64,000 bases of DNA from assembly GCF_004310665.1 (NCBI RefSeq), contig NZ_SIXF01000022.1:1-64000 (forward strand), given 5' to 3'. Below the pieces are notes generated by a model that did no database searches, was not told the DNA's origin, and saw only the letters and a list, made by a program, of their open reading frames with translations. Position numbers and translations under genes: made by a program. The stretch's first letter is position 1. Each line of letters begins with the position of its first letter. Below, one piece after another: positions 14,465 to 24,559 of this stretch. Source of the DNA: Pedobacter kyonggii (lineage in GTDB: Bacteria > Bacteroidota > Bacteroidia > Sphingobacteriales > Sphingobacteriaceae).

Positions 14465-17098
14465 TTAATTATCGTACCATTGGATCAGGTATTCTTGTAC
14501 CTTATTTTGGTCGGGCTTCGGAAATACCTCTTCCAGCGTAATATAATTGCCGGCCCTTAACAACAATTTTTTAAACAGGGCTATCAATAAAGGATTATCG
14601 AAAGAGAGGTATTGTGGCTTATAATCATCATGCAGACCTTCCCTCTTGTCATCCGATTTAACCTGATAAGTACGTTTTCGTAAAAACAGGAATACCTCCT
14701 TTGGTATATCATTGTTAATAAGCCAGTTATTCAGTCTGATAAAGTATTCGAAATCTGTTTCAAACTGATCTTGTTGTGGAATAATGGCTGTTTTTACGCG
14801 CCAGGTTTTACGTCTGATGACTACATTTTCTGCATAAATTATTCGGGGTAAAACAAATAAATCAGGTGCGGGAACAGGATGTTGATCTTGATAGAACTGA
14901 TCAATCAATTGAATGAAAGGCTGTAGTGATACCCGGGCATCAGGATTGAAATGCGCAAGCAACTGATAGAGATTAGAGCGGTTGTAAAAGGATTCTAAAC
15001 TTAAATCGTAGCTATACAATTCCAAATCTTCTTTATAAAGCCTAAGTGTGCCTTTTTCATTATCGTAGCTTACCTTTAAATCGTGTACATTAAATTGTTG
15101 GGCCGATGGATAAATATTGTTTCCACCAGGAAGTTCAAGTTCATGGGCCAATAATGGCGGATGGATATTCGCATTAAATATTGAAGCATCATTCAATTCT
15201 ACTTTAATTTTATCAGGATAAAGGTTTTCGTTATACTGAACAAAACTTTCAGTAATTTTTTGATCAAAAAGTGATAAAAAACGACCACTTACTTTGCCCA
15301 TTCCGGGCAATAAGGCATTTATAACGCCAGAAAAGCCATTTTCATCCTCACTAAACTGAACAAACATTCCTGCTGTAGAATTTTTAGATAAATCTGGGGC
15401 ATTTGGGAGATCTGCAAAAAAATCATAGCCTAATTTTATGAGATTTTCACCGGAATCTTCAATTTGTGATAATTTTACCAAAACGGCATCTTTCCAATCT
15501 TTTAAAGCTAAAGAATCAGCATTTTGAAGCGACTCATTCTCTTTTTCGGGCTTTTTTACATAAAAATAGTAGTCTTTATAAAAAGTAGTCAGATCAATTG
15601 ATTCACTCTCTTCGTAATGCTGTAAAAAGAAATCACGCATTTTATTCCGCTCTTTCCGCATTACATCAAGCGGAAGCAGGTGATTGATCAATTCATTTGT
15701 TTTATTAACAAAATCTTTTACCTGATGTTTAGGCAATTCTACATTTTCTGCTGTAAAGCAATCTTCATAAAAAATATGTTTGGCCGAAAAATAATAGGGC
15801 ACAAAATTATTAATTGAAAATGTTTTTGTTTCCGAGCTTTCATGCGCTATTTTTTTATCGGATGCGCTGGTATAAAAAGGAAGTCCAGCCTCTTGCTGTA
15901 GTTCAGCAAAAACATTATTCAGTTGTTTTTCTGCTTCCTGAAGAATTTTATAACGATCAAAAGAACCAGCTGATTGGTATTCATCCCTGTATTTCTGTAA
16001 ATTTTCAAAAAGCGCAATAATTTTTATTACGGATGGCTCTGCTTCTTTTAATGACTCAAGAAAAAGCAATAGTTTATGGTCCCATTCTTCTTCCATGCCC
16101 GAAAACCCCAAGCTCAGTTCGAGCATTCCTGCTTCAACAAGCTTTATAAGGTATATTTTAATACTTTCATAGTTTGGGTTTTCAATATCCTTGTTAAGAT
16201 TTAAGGTCAATTCTCTAAGCGAAACGGGCACTTTACTTTTATTTAAGTATCCATAAGCCATTAACTGCAAACCTTTTGCGTTGATTTGCTGAAAAGACTC
16301 TATATTATTGAAGTTGCTTAAAAAGCAGATTTTATCATCCCTGATTGCTGCCGTTATATTCAGTTTAATTAATAAGGGTTCATTTAACAAGGGGTACCTT
16401 TTCAGTATTGCTTTGAGGTATTCGAATAGGACATTATTTAATTTTAAGCGGCTACCAACTTCGTGAATAGTATTTAATTTCGCTGCATTACCTAAAGTCG
16501 CTAAACCTGTGTAGGTAAAACTACTAAAAGGCGATGTTTTAAAGGCCATCCTGCTGAGGTACCTTAGCAAGCTAAACATCACCCGATGTTCTTTTTGTTT
16601 AAAGCGATCTGTATCCTTTTTAATAAAACCGCTTAACTGCTCATAAAGCAATGGACTGGATAACAAAAGTCCATTTTGCAGTTCAGATCGTTGGGCTATT
16701 TCCTGTATCAGTTTTCGCTGAAGGTTTTGTTCTTTTTCAAATTTTAAGCCGCGCTCATTTTTAAAAAGAGTAAGTTCTTCTATCTTATTCAAATAAACTT
16801 GCAAATCGTTCTGCAGCGCTTTTGGCAATAAATAAATATGATTAGAATCAATCTTTTTATCATTGAATACCTGACGTTTAAGATTAATTAATTGCTGTCT
16901 TACTTTATCGTCTGACTGAAGGTTTATAACTGGATATAAAGCATCGCAGAAATTGTTTTTTAACCATTCCTTTTCATCTATGAGCTTTTTATAAGATGAT
17001 AAAAGATTTTCTGCATCTTTTAGTTTAAGCTGATCAAATACGCGATGGTCTAATCCGGGATAACGTACCAAAGAATAAGGAAAAATTTGTAAGCTCAT
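14465..17098 (-). CDS. lanB: lantibiotic dehydratase, glutamylation (N-terminal LanB) part
   Basis: The 877-aa protein is a LanB glutamylation enzyme that uses Glu-tRNA to glutamylate core Ser/Thr. It has the N-terminal LVRYPGLDHRVFDQL, the conserved RMAFKTSPFSSFTYTGLA (about residues 180-200) and the C-terminal IIYAENVVIRRKTWRV with EYFIRLNNWL. The elimination domain is missing at its C-terminus and is supplied by the next gene, giving a split dehydratase. It sits between the exporter (8-base gap upstream) and the elimination gene. Confidence 0.92.
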   Translation of the reverse strand: MSLQIFPYSLVRYPGLDHRVFDQLKLKDAENLLSSYKKLIDEKEWLKNNFCDALYPVINLQSDDKVRQQLINLKRQVFNDKKIDSNHIYLLPKALQNDLQVYLNKIEELTLFKNERGLKFEKEQNLQRKLIQEIAQRSELQNGLLLSSPLLYEQLSGFIKKDTDRFKQKEHRVMFSLLRYLSRMAFKTSPFSSFTYTGLATLGNAAKLNTIHEVGSRLKLNNVLFEYLKAILKRYPLLNEPLLIKLNITAAIRDDKICFLSNFNNIESFQQINAKGLQLMAYGYLNKSKVPVSLRELTLNLNKDIENPNYESIKIYLIKLVEAGMLELSLGFSGMEEEWDHKLLLFLESLKEAEPSVIKIIALFENLQKYRDEYQSAGSFDRYKILQEAEKQLNNVFAELQQEAGLPFYTSASDKKIAHESSETKTFSINNFVPYYFSAKHIFYEDCFTAENVELPKHQVKDFVNKTNELINHLLPLDVMRKERNKMRDFFLQHYEESESIDLTTFYKDYYFYVKKPEKENESLQNADSLALKDWKDAVLVKLSQIEDSGENLIKLGYDFFADLPNAPDLSKNSTAGMFVQFSEDENGFSGVINALLPGMGKVSGRFLSLFDQKITESFVQYNENLYPDKIKVELNDASIFNANIHPPLLAHELELPGGNNIYPSAQQFNVHDLKVSYDNEKGTLRLYKEDLELYSYDLSLESFYNRSNLYQLLAHFNPDARVSLQPFIQLIDQFYQDQHPVPAPDLFVLPRIIYAENVVIRRKTWRVKTAIIPQQDQFETDFEYFIRLNNWLINNDIPKEVFLFLRKRTYQVKSDDKREGLHDDYKPQYLSFDNPLLIALFKKLLLRAGNYITLEEVFPKPDQNKVQEYLIQWYDN

Positions 17099-17106
17099 AT
17101 CTATTT

Positions 17107-19308
17107 TTATTTACCGAGTTCGAGTTGATTTTTGATTAGGTTATAATAGCTCCCTTTATTTAGCAATAAGGTTTCATGCGTACCACACTCCCTAATTTCG
17201 CCCTGGTGCAATACTATAATCTGATCGGCATGTTTAACGGTACTTAACCGGTGGGCGACAATCAGCACCGTTTTGCCATTAAAAAAAGTATTTAGGTTAT
17301 TCACTATAGACCGTTCATTCTGCGCATCAAGTGCATTGGTGGCCTCATCCAGAAAGACATAATCCGGATTCCGATAAATCATCCTGGCGATTAGAAGACG
17401 CTGTTTCTGTCCTTCGCTAAGTCCATAACCATCTCTTCCAACCACAGTATCGTAACCAAAAGGCATCGACGAGAAAAAATCGTGCATATTGGCCATTTTT
17501 GCAGCTTCATAGAGGCGTTCGAAATCTTTAAGCGCTGCGCCGGCAAAAATATTATTGGCGATAGAATCCATAAAAACATAACCATCCTGCATTACAACGC
17601 CACAATGTTTCCGCCACGATTTGGCATTCACCTGCCTGAGGTTTTGCTCACCAATAGCAATTTCTCCACCACTAAGGGTATAAAACTTCAATAATAACTT
17701 AATAAGGGTCGTTTTACCACTACCGCTTGTCCCTACAATTGCGGTAACTTTTCCAGCTGGGATGAACAGATCGATATCTTTTAAAACATAAGGAGAATGC
17801 TTACTTCCATATTTAAAGGAAACTTTGTTTAAGGAGATATCAACAGGCCCTACATTTTTTATTGGCTCTTTTACCTCCAGATCTTCGTCCTCTTCCTGTT
17901 GCACTTCATCCATCCGCATTAAACTAAACTTGGTGTTTTGTGATACCCTCGAAAACTCTACCAATTGATTTACAGGTGCATTCAGCTGTCCGCAAACGTA
18001 AGTAACCGCCAGCATGCCACCCAGCGTAATCTGATCATTGATAACCAACATGGCTGCTGCATAAGTGATCAATACATTTTTAACTTCATTAATAAATGAA
18101 CCTACCCCTTGCATGCGCTGATCGAGCTGAAGTGCTTCGAGTTTCAGGTCAAATGATTGATCCTGTAGGCTTTCCCATAGTTCCTTTTTATCTTCTTCAC
18201 TACCCGTGAGTTTAATTTCCTGCATGGCATAAAAAATCTCCAGTAGCAATTGCTGGTTTGCAGACAGTACTTTAAACTTCTTTTGATCAATGATTTTGCG
18301 CTTCTGTTGAAAAGAATTAGACCAAAGGATACTGATTGCCGCACCGATGATGAAAATCAGAAATATTTGCCAATTGTAGTAGAAGAGTACACCACCGAGC
18401 ACCAATAAAGTGATAGCGGAAAGGATAAAATTGATGAGAAAATTAGTCAAAAATTCTTCTATCCGCTGGTTATCATTTACCCTTTGCATGTTGTCGCCGG
18501 CCTGGCGGTTATCAAAGAAAGAAAACGGGAGTTTCATCAATTTGGCCAGAAAATCTTTGAGCATCCTAATGCTGGTTCTGGCACCTATGCGGAACAAAAC
18601 CCTGGCACGCATAAAATCCATCAACATCCGACCCGAAAAAAGCATTAACTGACCAAAGCAAATCAACAAGAGTAAATTGGTATTTTTTGCATTAATCCCT
18701 TTATCAACCACCATTTGGGTAAGTAGTGGAATGACCAAAGAAAAACCACTGGCCAAAAGCAAACTCACCAGGATGGGTAGCCAGCCTTTTTGATGCATTT
18801 TTAGATAAGGCAATAAAGACCACAGGGAAGTTTTATGCTCATGGGGCTCTTTCAAATCTTTAAAAGCCCGATCTGGCTGGAGCAGCAAAACCCTGCCTGT
18901 TTTCTTTTCCGCATTGACTACCCAGGCAGCTAAAAAATCTTCGATACGCAGTTTTATTTTACCGTTTAAAGCCGGATCGGCCAGATACACATGCTGATCA
19001 TTTACTTCATACAATACTACATAATGTTCTTTTTGCCAATGTAATATGCATGGCAACGGAACATTTTCTAATTTATTGAAGGGCAATTCTGCTGCGAGTG
19101 TTTTAAAACCCAGATGATCTGCAGCATCAATCAGATCGAGCATGGTTGTTCCTTGCTTTCCAATCTCACATAACTTTCTTAAATACTGCATGGAAAGATT
19201 TTTACCGTGATGGGCTGCAACCATTTTTAAACAAACCGGACCGCAATCCATGGCATCGGGCTGCTTATAAAACGGATACTTATTTCTACGGATAAAATCT
19301 TTTAACAT
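17107..19308 (-). CDS. lanT: peptidase-containing ABC exporter (C39 peptidase, permease, ATPase)
   Basis: The 733-aa protein has three domains. The N-terminal peptidase C39 has its Cys in DAMDCGPVCLKM (near residue 22) and the His-Asp pair in HYVVLYEVNDQHVYLADPA. A six-helix ABC exporter membrane domain spans about 160-440. The ATPase has GTSGSGKTTL, signature LSEGQKQRL and Walker B YVFLDEATNALD. It should cut the precursor after its GG motif and export the core. The start is ATG 19308 (MLKDFIRRNKYPF); the open frame upstream runs into the divergent control region. It is first in the biosynthetic operon. Confidence 0.92.
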   Translation of the reverse strand: MLKDFIRRNKYPFYKQPDAMDCGPVCLKMVAAHHGKNLSMQYLRKLCEIGKQGTTMLDLIDAADHLGFKTLAAELPFNKLENVPLPCILHWQKEHYVVLYEVNDQHVYLADPALNGKIKLRIEDFLAAWVVNAEKKTGRVLLLQPDRAFKDLKEPHEHKTSLWSLLPYLKMHQKGWLPILVSLLLASGFSLVIPLLTQMVVDKGINAKNTNLLLLICFGQLMLFSGRMLMDFMRARVLFRIGARTSIRMLKDFLAKLMKLPFSFFDNRQAGDNMQRVNDNQRIEEFLTNFLINFILSAITLLVLGGVLFYYNWQIFLIFIIGAAISILWSNSFQQKRKIIDQKKFKVLSANQQLLLEIFYAMQEIKLTGSEEDKKELWESLQDQSFDLKLEALQLDQRMQGVGSFINEVKNVLITYAAAMLVINDQITLGGMLAVTYVCGQLNAPVNQLVEFSRVSQNTKFSLMRMDEVQQEEDEDLEVKEPIKNVGPVDISLNKVSFKYGSKHSPYVLKDIDLFIPAGKVTAIVGTSGSGKTTLIKLLLKFYTLSGGEIAIGEQNLRQVNAKSWRKHCGVVMQDGYVFMDSIANNIFAGAALKDFERLYEAAKMANMHDFFSSMPFGYDTVVGRDGYGLSEGQKQRLLIARMIYRNPDYVFLDEATNALDAQNERSIVNNLNTFFNGKTVLIVAHRLSTVKHADQIIVLHQGEIRECGTHETLLLNKGSYYNLIKNQLELGK

Positions 19309-19328
19309 GAAGAAAAGAAAATTAGTAA

Positions 19329-19345
19329 ATGCAATACAGTTGCAA
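19329..19345. promoter_or_regulatory. palindromic operator 3 in the exporter/permease divergent region
   Basis: ATGCAAT, ACA, GTTGCAA has the same 7-3-7 layout and the same spacer as operator 2 upstream of the precursor. On the minus strand a CATATTTG -7-like element runs into the TTTGCAAC arm, so binding would cover the exporter-operon promoter. Confidence 0.6.
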
Positions 19346-19357
19346 ATATGTAAAATA

Positions 19358-19378
19358 TAATGCAACTTTGATGCATTA
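19358..19378. promoter_or_regulatory. palindromic operator 4 in the exporter/permease divergent region
   Basis: TAATGCAAC, TTT, GATGCATTA is a near-perfect 9-3-9 palindrome with one mismatch, centred 31 bases from operator 3. On the plus strand a CAACTTTG -7-like element falls in its centre, so it would control the permease-side transcript. Confidence 0.6.
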
Positions 19379-19398
19379 CATAAAACATAAAATTTCAA

Positions 19399-20844
19399 AT
19401 GAAAATGGAGGGTTTTGCCGCTTGGCAGATGCTGATCAAAAAAGAATTATTACTGAGTTACCGGAACAAAACTATTCTGATTTCAGCGGTTATAATATGG
19501 TTGTTATTTATTGTCGCTACTGTATGTACCTTCTTAAATTACAATACTAGCCATAAACAGCGATTGGCTGCCAATGCCCTATTCAGGCAACAATGGGAAC
19601 ACCAACAGCGCAATCCGCATGATGCAGCCCATTTTGGCACTTACCTGTTCAAACCTCTTAACCTCCTCAATGTTTTTGATACAGGCATTAACGATTATAC
19701 AGGTAATACTTACCGTATAGAAGCTCATATACAGCATGAAATCAGCAATAATGAAGCTGAGAACAATGATACAGCCATGCGTTTTGGCAACCTCAGCTTT
19801 GCGCTTATTTTACAGTTGTTAGTCCCTTTGTTTCTTTTGTTCATCACTTCTACAAGCATTACCAGCGAAAAAGAGAACGGTACCCTTAAAATGCTTTTGG
19901 CCCAGGGCTTAAATAACCGCAAAATTATTTGGGCAAAGGTTTGGGCCAATTACCTACTTATCGTATTGATTATACTTCCTGTTTTTACAACTATGGTCAC
20001 GGCTGTTTTATACTCAGGCGATATGGCTTTGCTTTTAACCAAACTTTTGTGGCTCCTCATTACCTACTTATTGTATTACTTGCTGATAGCTTTATTAGGT
20101 GTTATCATTTCAGCGGCCAGTAATTATTCAGGAAAAGCGTTGTTAAGTGCTTTATGTTTCTGGATTTTCATGAGCATTATTTTCCCTAAAATAATAACTG
20201 GTATGGCCAATCGCAGTTATCCGCTAATGTCGCGGGCTGCTTTTAGTGATTTAGTGGAACAGGGTTATAGAAAGGGATTAAATGGAAAAGATCCTTATGC
20301 CGCCCGTGGCGAACGTTATATCAATAGTTTACTGAAAAAGTATCATGTAGATAGCGTTGAGGCATTACATTTTAATATAGATGGTTTAACACTTCAGTTT
20401 AATGAAGATTACCGCACCAAGGCCTTTAACCATTATTTTAAAGAAGTTGAAAACAGTTTTGATCAACAACAGCTTTTTTTAAGCCTGTCGGGTGTTTTCG
20501 ATCCTTTTTTATCCACTAAACGCCTCTCGATGGCGTTGGCAGGCTCAGATTTTTATCATCATGAACAATTCTTTAAACAAGCACAGGCTTACCGAAACCA
20601 GCTCATTAAGAAACTGAATATGCAACTGGCCGTACATGGTAAGTATTTTAAAGGTGACTATATCGTCGGACCTAAATATTTCGGCCAGCTTAAAGATTTT
20701 AAGTATCATTTACCTCCACTTGAGCGGGTATTACAGCTAGAAAAAATCGCCATTTTTTCTTTAACCGGATGGATTTTAATACTCATTCTTTTACTTCAGT
20801 TTATTGCTTCACGTTCTTTAGCCCTTAACCATACATATGTTTAA
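19399..20844 (+). CDS. ABC-2 type permease with large extracytoplasmic domain (DUF3526-like), first of two
   Basis: The 481-aa protein has an N-terminal membrane helix (TILISAVIIWLLFIVATVC), a polar segment of about 100 residues, and then about five further helices beginning near LILQLLVPLFLLFITS. The motif TSITSEKENGTLKMLLAQGL is typical of ABC-2 permeases. A second large polar segment precedes a last helix. It probably pairs with the permease at 20837 and the ATPase at 24560 as a LanFEG-like self-protection transporter, by analogy with other lantibiotic clusters. The frame overlaps the next gene by 8 bases. Confidence 0.8.
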   Translation: MKMEGFAAWQMLIKKELLLSYRNKTILISAVIIWLLFIVATVCTFLNYNTSHKQRLAANALFRQQWEHQQRNPHDAAHFGTYLFKPLNLLNVFDTGINDYTGNTYRIEAHIQHEISNNEAENNDTAMRFGNLSFALILQLLVPLFLLFITSTSITSEKENGTLKMLLAQGLNNRKIIWAKVWANYLLIVLIILPVFTTMVTAVLYSGDMALLLTKLLWLLITYLLYYLLIALLGVIISAASNYSGKALLSALCFWIFMSIIFPKIITGMANRSYPLMSRAAFSDLVEQGYRKGLNGKDPYAARGERYINSLLKKYHVDSVEALHFNIDGLTLQFNEDYRTKAFNHYFKEVENSFDQQQLFLSLSGVFDPFLSTKRLSMALAGSDFYHHEQFFKQAQAYRNQLIKKLNMQLAVHGKYFKGDYIVGPKYFGQLKDFKYHLPPLERVLQLEKIAIFSLTGWILILILLLQFIASRSLALNHTYV

Positions 20845-22255
20845 AACCATATTTTTATTTGAACTGAGGCTATTAGCCAGGCAAAAATTTATGTTTGTCT
20901 TAATCGGTTTTTTCTTCGTAGCCGGGCTTTATAGCGTTTTTGATGGCTACCGTTTTACTCAAAAACAATTATTAGCGATTGATAGCCTCCAGCACGGATA
21001 TCAAAAAAAGTACCAGGAAGCTGTAGCCAGTTTTTCTGCTGATACAACTACTACAGCAGGAAAAACCTTGTTTAATCAAGCTGGGATACCTGCGGTAATT
21101 GAATATAAAAACCCCTTATATGCCATCCATAAGCCTCATTCAATAAGCATCTTATCTATTGGACAAAGAGATTTAACACCTTATTATGATGTGATTACGC
21201 GTAAACGCAATTTTGTACAGGGAACAAATGCAGAAATATCCAATCCTGAACTGCTTGCGTCGGGCAATTTCGATCTTGCTTATGTGATTATCTATTTGCT
21301 TCCTTTACTTGCCATCGCTTTAACCTACAATACCTTATCGAAGGAAAAAGAACAACAAACGGATAAATTACTCTCCTTACAAGGTACGCATTTTGGCAGG
21401 ATTATAAGTTATAAACTGGTTTTTAGGTTTATGTTGATTGGCATAATGGCCTGGCTGCTCAGTATAATCGGTTTTATCAGTTCGGCATTTCTGATTTCTT
21501 TTGATCCAACAGCTGCTATATTATGGCTGCTTAGTATCAGCGCTTATCTTTTCTTTTGGTTTGCCATTATTTTTTTCATCGTCAGATTGAGTCAAAGTTC
21601 CGTACACAATGCCCTCTATCTGCTTGGTTTGTGGTGTTTTTTCTTGCTGCTGTTACCCGCTTTGTGCAATGCCATAGTGCGCTTGTATCATCCAATTCCT
21701 TTAAAAACCGATACTGCCGTTGCATTAAGAGAAAATAGCGAAGCCGTTTGGGCATTGCCACGTAAACTCCTTATCGATACCTTTTACTTAAACAACCCGA
21801 AATACCGCCATTTAAGGACACCATCAGACACGAGCGAAAACAGCAATAAACGTTTTGCGGCTTATTATGATCTTTTGGGCCGACGCATGACACAGGTTGT
21901 TAAAAATTACAATCAATATCCTAAAAAACAAAATGCTGCAGCGAATAGCATAAGCTGGATTAACCCAGCAACTAAAACACAATATATACTAAATGGAATT
22001 GCTGAAACCGGATTGAAAGACTACCTCTCTTATCAAGATCAGGTAAATGCTTTTCAAAAGACCTGGGTAGATTTTATGAGTGACTATATTATATCAGATA
22101 AAAAACTAAGCTTAAATGATTTAAAAAACCTACCTGAATTTAAACTTAAACCAGAAGCAAATAAAAATCAGCATATTTTACTGGGTATTTTATACCTATT
22201 TGGCATCAGTTTCTACATCATCTTTCTCGCTATAAAATTCCGCATTAAAATTTAA
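20837..22255 (+). CDS. ABC-2 type permease (DUF3526-like), second of two
   Basis: The 472-aa protein has the same plan as its upstream neighbour: helix near the N-terminus (FVLIGFFFVAGLYSVF), a soluble loop, TLSKEKEQQTDKLLSLQGTHFG before a block of helices, another loop, and a C-terminal helix. The two paralogues overlap by 8 bases, so they are translationally coupled and probably form a heterodimer. In this position they are likely the membrane half of a transporter expelling the lanthipeptide or delivering a substrate. Direction of transport is not readable from sequence. Confidence 0.8.
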   Translation: MFKTIFLFELRLLARQKFMFVLIGFFFVAGLYSVFDGYRFTQKQLLAIDSLQHGYQKKYQEAVASFSADTTTTAGKTLFNQAGIPAVIEYKNPLYAIHKPHSISILSIGQRDLTPYYDVITRKRNFVQGTNAEISNPELLASGNFDLAYVIIYLLPLLAIALTYNTLSKEKEQQTDKLLSLQGTHFGRIISYKLVFRFMLIGIMAWLLSIIGFISSAFLISFDPTAAILWLLSISAYLFFWFAIIFFIVRLSQSSVHNALYLLGLWCFFLLLLPALCNAIVRLYHPIPLKTDTAVALRENSEAVWALPRKLLIDTFYLNNPKYRHLRTPSDTSENSNKRFAAYYDLLGRRMTQVVKNYNQYPKKQNAAANSISWINPATKTQYILNGIAETGLKDYLSYQDQVNAFQKTWVDFMSDYIISDKKLSLNDLKNLPEFKLKPEANKNQHILLGILYLFGISFYIIFLAIKFRIKI

Positions 22256-22288
22256 CTCAAACAATCATACGTCAATCACACACAAAAA

Positions 22289-24544
22289 ATGAATAAAAAA
22301 TTTTACCTCATCTTATTTTTATTGATTTCGATACAACAGGTTTATGCCCAGCACGAAAAGCGGAGCAGATCTGTACAGGATTCTACTGCCAAAGTACGTC
22401 AGCTTAATGAAGTCCGTATTGATGGTCAGAAGGCAATCAAACTACAAAAAGACACTTTGTCCAATAGTTTGAGGATTCAGATTCCGTTATTACAGCTGCC
22501 ACAGAATATCATCAGCATCTCTTCTGCCCTAATACAGCAACAAGGTGGATTACAATTAAAAGATATGGCCAGAAATGCCAGTGGGGTATATTTTGGATAC
22601 AACAGTTCGCCTTTCGATAATTCTGCATCGATAAAAGTGAGGGGGTTTAATGCTGCAACCACCATTAATGGAATGCCAAACCGATTGGTTTTGGGCGCAA
22701 CGCTAGATGATGAGGCTATCATCGAAAACCTTGAATTTATTAAAGGACCAGCAGGGTTTATCAGTGCATTGGGCGAGCCCGGAGGAACGCTGAATATTGT
22801 AACCAAATCGCCAAAGGAAAAATTGTTAAATGTACAGGTTACGGGTGGCAATTATAACCTTTTCCGGGCTACTGCTGATATTGGGAGCGCATTAAAAAGC
22901 AAAGGCTTTTCTTATCGATTAAATACAGCTTTTCAGCATCAGAATTCTTACCTCAATTACATGAAAACCACCAAATATGTAATTGCTCCAGTGCTACAAT
23001 ACAATTTTAGTCCACGCACTTATTTAATTGCCGAATACAATTACATCCGTGGGGAAGTTAAAAATGGTTCTTCTATCAATAAATTACGTCAGGATAAAGA
23101 TGTATTGCAAGATCCCATCAGCTTAAATTTCAGTGCCGGTATTGGGTTGCCTTTAAGTGTTTCACAAACACATACCTTTAGGTTTAATGCGGTTCATAGA
23201 TTTAATGATAACTGGCAGATTACCTCCCAATCGAACTTTGTTAAGGCACCTGCCAATCAATGGTACATGGTATCGGCAAATAACCGGACTTCGATCAGTT
23301 TTAACGATCAGGGTAAAACGAACCGTATTGCGAGCAACTCAAATATATTGGGTGAAACCTACAACACCAACTTATTTTTGTCGGGTAAATTTAAGACAGG
23401 TTCCCTCAAACATATTTTGTTAATCGGAAGCGATTATACCACAGGAAAGGATTCTCTATCTACCTATTATGGAAGCAGCTCATTTGCTTTCGAACGGAGT
23501 AATCCAAATTTTTATGTAGATCCAAATACGGTAAGCGTTACCAAAAGATCAATCAGACAGGAAAACCATATTCATTATTCTGCAGCGTATGTTTACGACA
23601 ATGTAACGCTCGATAATTTTTTGCTGACGATTGGTGCACGTTATACGGATTACCGTAACCGGAATATTTTAACCACTACAAAAGGTCCACGTACACCGGA
23701 TTATTACAAACAGCATGCATTTTCGCCAAGAGCTGCCCTAAGTTTTATGCCTGACTCTACATCTTCTATATACTTTCTGTTCGATCAATCATTTGTGCCT
23801 AAAACAGGTCAGGTAGTTACGGCTACTATTGATGGTCCTCAGAATGGACAAAAAACTGTTACCGAATCTAAATCTGTTGATCCTGAGCTCGGCAATAATT
23901 TTGAACTTGGCATTAAAAAGAACTGGTTTAAAGGTCGTTTGTTGACCACCATAAACGGTTTCCATACCGTAAAAAGAAATGTAGCGGCGAGAGATTTTAG
24001 AAGTTATGCGGCTTCTGCAGGGGCAATTGCCTATTACCTTCAATTAGGCGAGGTAGTAAGCAATGGTTTTGAAGTGGATGTAATTGGGAATATTACCGAT
24101 CGCTTATCACTGATCATGAATTACACCTATGTGGATGCCAAAATATCCAAAGACAATAACCTTACCCCAACAGCCGACGATCCATCAATTGTGGGACAAA
24201 AGATGCCCGATGTACCTCAACAAGTGTTTAATACCTGGCTCCAATACAGTATTCCTTTAAACGGTTATAATAAAATTTCGATCAGCGCAGGGCAAACCAC
24301 CATCACCAAACTTTCCGCAATCAGTCAAAAGGATACTTACCTGCCCAACTATACTAAATTTGATGCAGGTTTGAGTTTTAGCAATCCTAAGTATATATTT
24401 AGGCTAATTGCAGATAATTTAACCAATAAGCGTTATATGGCTTCAGGAGATATTACCACGGATTTTCCATACCCGGGGAATAATTACTTCTTTATCGAAG
24501 GCGAGCCCTTTACCGTCAGACTTTCATTAAGTGTAAAATTTTAA
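22289..24544 (+). CDS. TonB-dependent outer membrane receptor, siderophore-receptor type
   Basis: The 751-aa protein has a signal peptide (MNKKFYLILFLLISIQQVYA), a short linker, a plug domain (IKVRGFNAATTINGMPN; then LEFIKGPAGFISALGEPGGTLNIVTKSP) and a 22-strand-type barrel ending in the aromatic FTVRLSLSVKF. The plug and the PGGTLNIVTKSP segment are typical of siderophore receptors. It lacks the N-terminal carboxypeptidase-like domain of SusC-type receptors. It lies between the permeases and their ATPase on one strand with gaps of 33 and 15 bases, so it is part of the same unit. Its ligand may be the cluster's own product, a metal complex of it, or another siderophore. Confidence 0.88.
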   Translation: MNKKFYLILFLLISIQQVYAQHEKRSRSVQDSTAKVRQLNEVRIDGQKAIKLQKDTLSNSLRIQIPLLQLPQNIISISSALIQQQGGLQLKDMARNASGVYFGYNSSPFDNSASIKVRGFNAATTINGMPNRLVLGATLDDEAIIENLEFIKGPAGFISALGEPGGTLNIVTKSPKEKLLNVQVTGGNYNLFRATADIGSALKSKGFSYRLNTAFQHQNSYLNYMKTTKYVIAPVLQYNFSPRTYLIAEYNYIRGEVKNGSSINKLRQDKDVLQDPISLNFSAGIGLPLSVSQTHTFRFNAVHRFNDNWQITSQSNFVKAPANQWYMVSANNRTSISFNDQGKTNRIASNSNILGETYNTNLFLSGKFKTGSLKHILLIGSDYTTGKDSLSTYYGSSSFAFERSNPNFYVDPNTVSVTKRSIRQENHIHYSAAYVYDNVTLDNFLLTIGARYTDYRNRNILTTTKGPRTPDYYKQHAFSPRAALSFMPDSTSSIYFLFDQSFVPKTGQVVTATIDGPQNGQKTVTESKSVDPELGNNFELGIKKNWFKGRLLTTINGFHTVKRNVAARDFRSYAASAGAIAYYLQLGEVVSNGFEVDVIGNITDRLSLIMNYTYVDAKISKDNNLTPTADDPSIVGQKMPDVPQQVFNTWLQYSIPLNGYNKISISAGQTTITKLSAISQKDTYLPNYTKFDAGLSFSNPKYIFRLIADNLTNKRYMASGDITTDFPYPGNNYFFIEGEPFTVRLSLSVKF

Positions 24545-24559
24545 TCTTTTTCTTTAATT

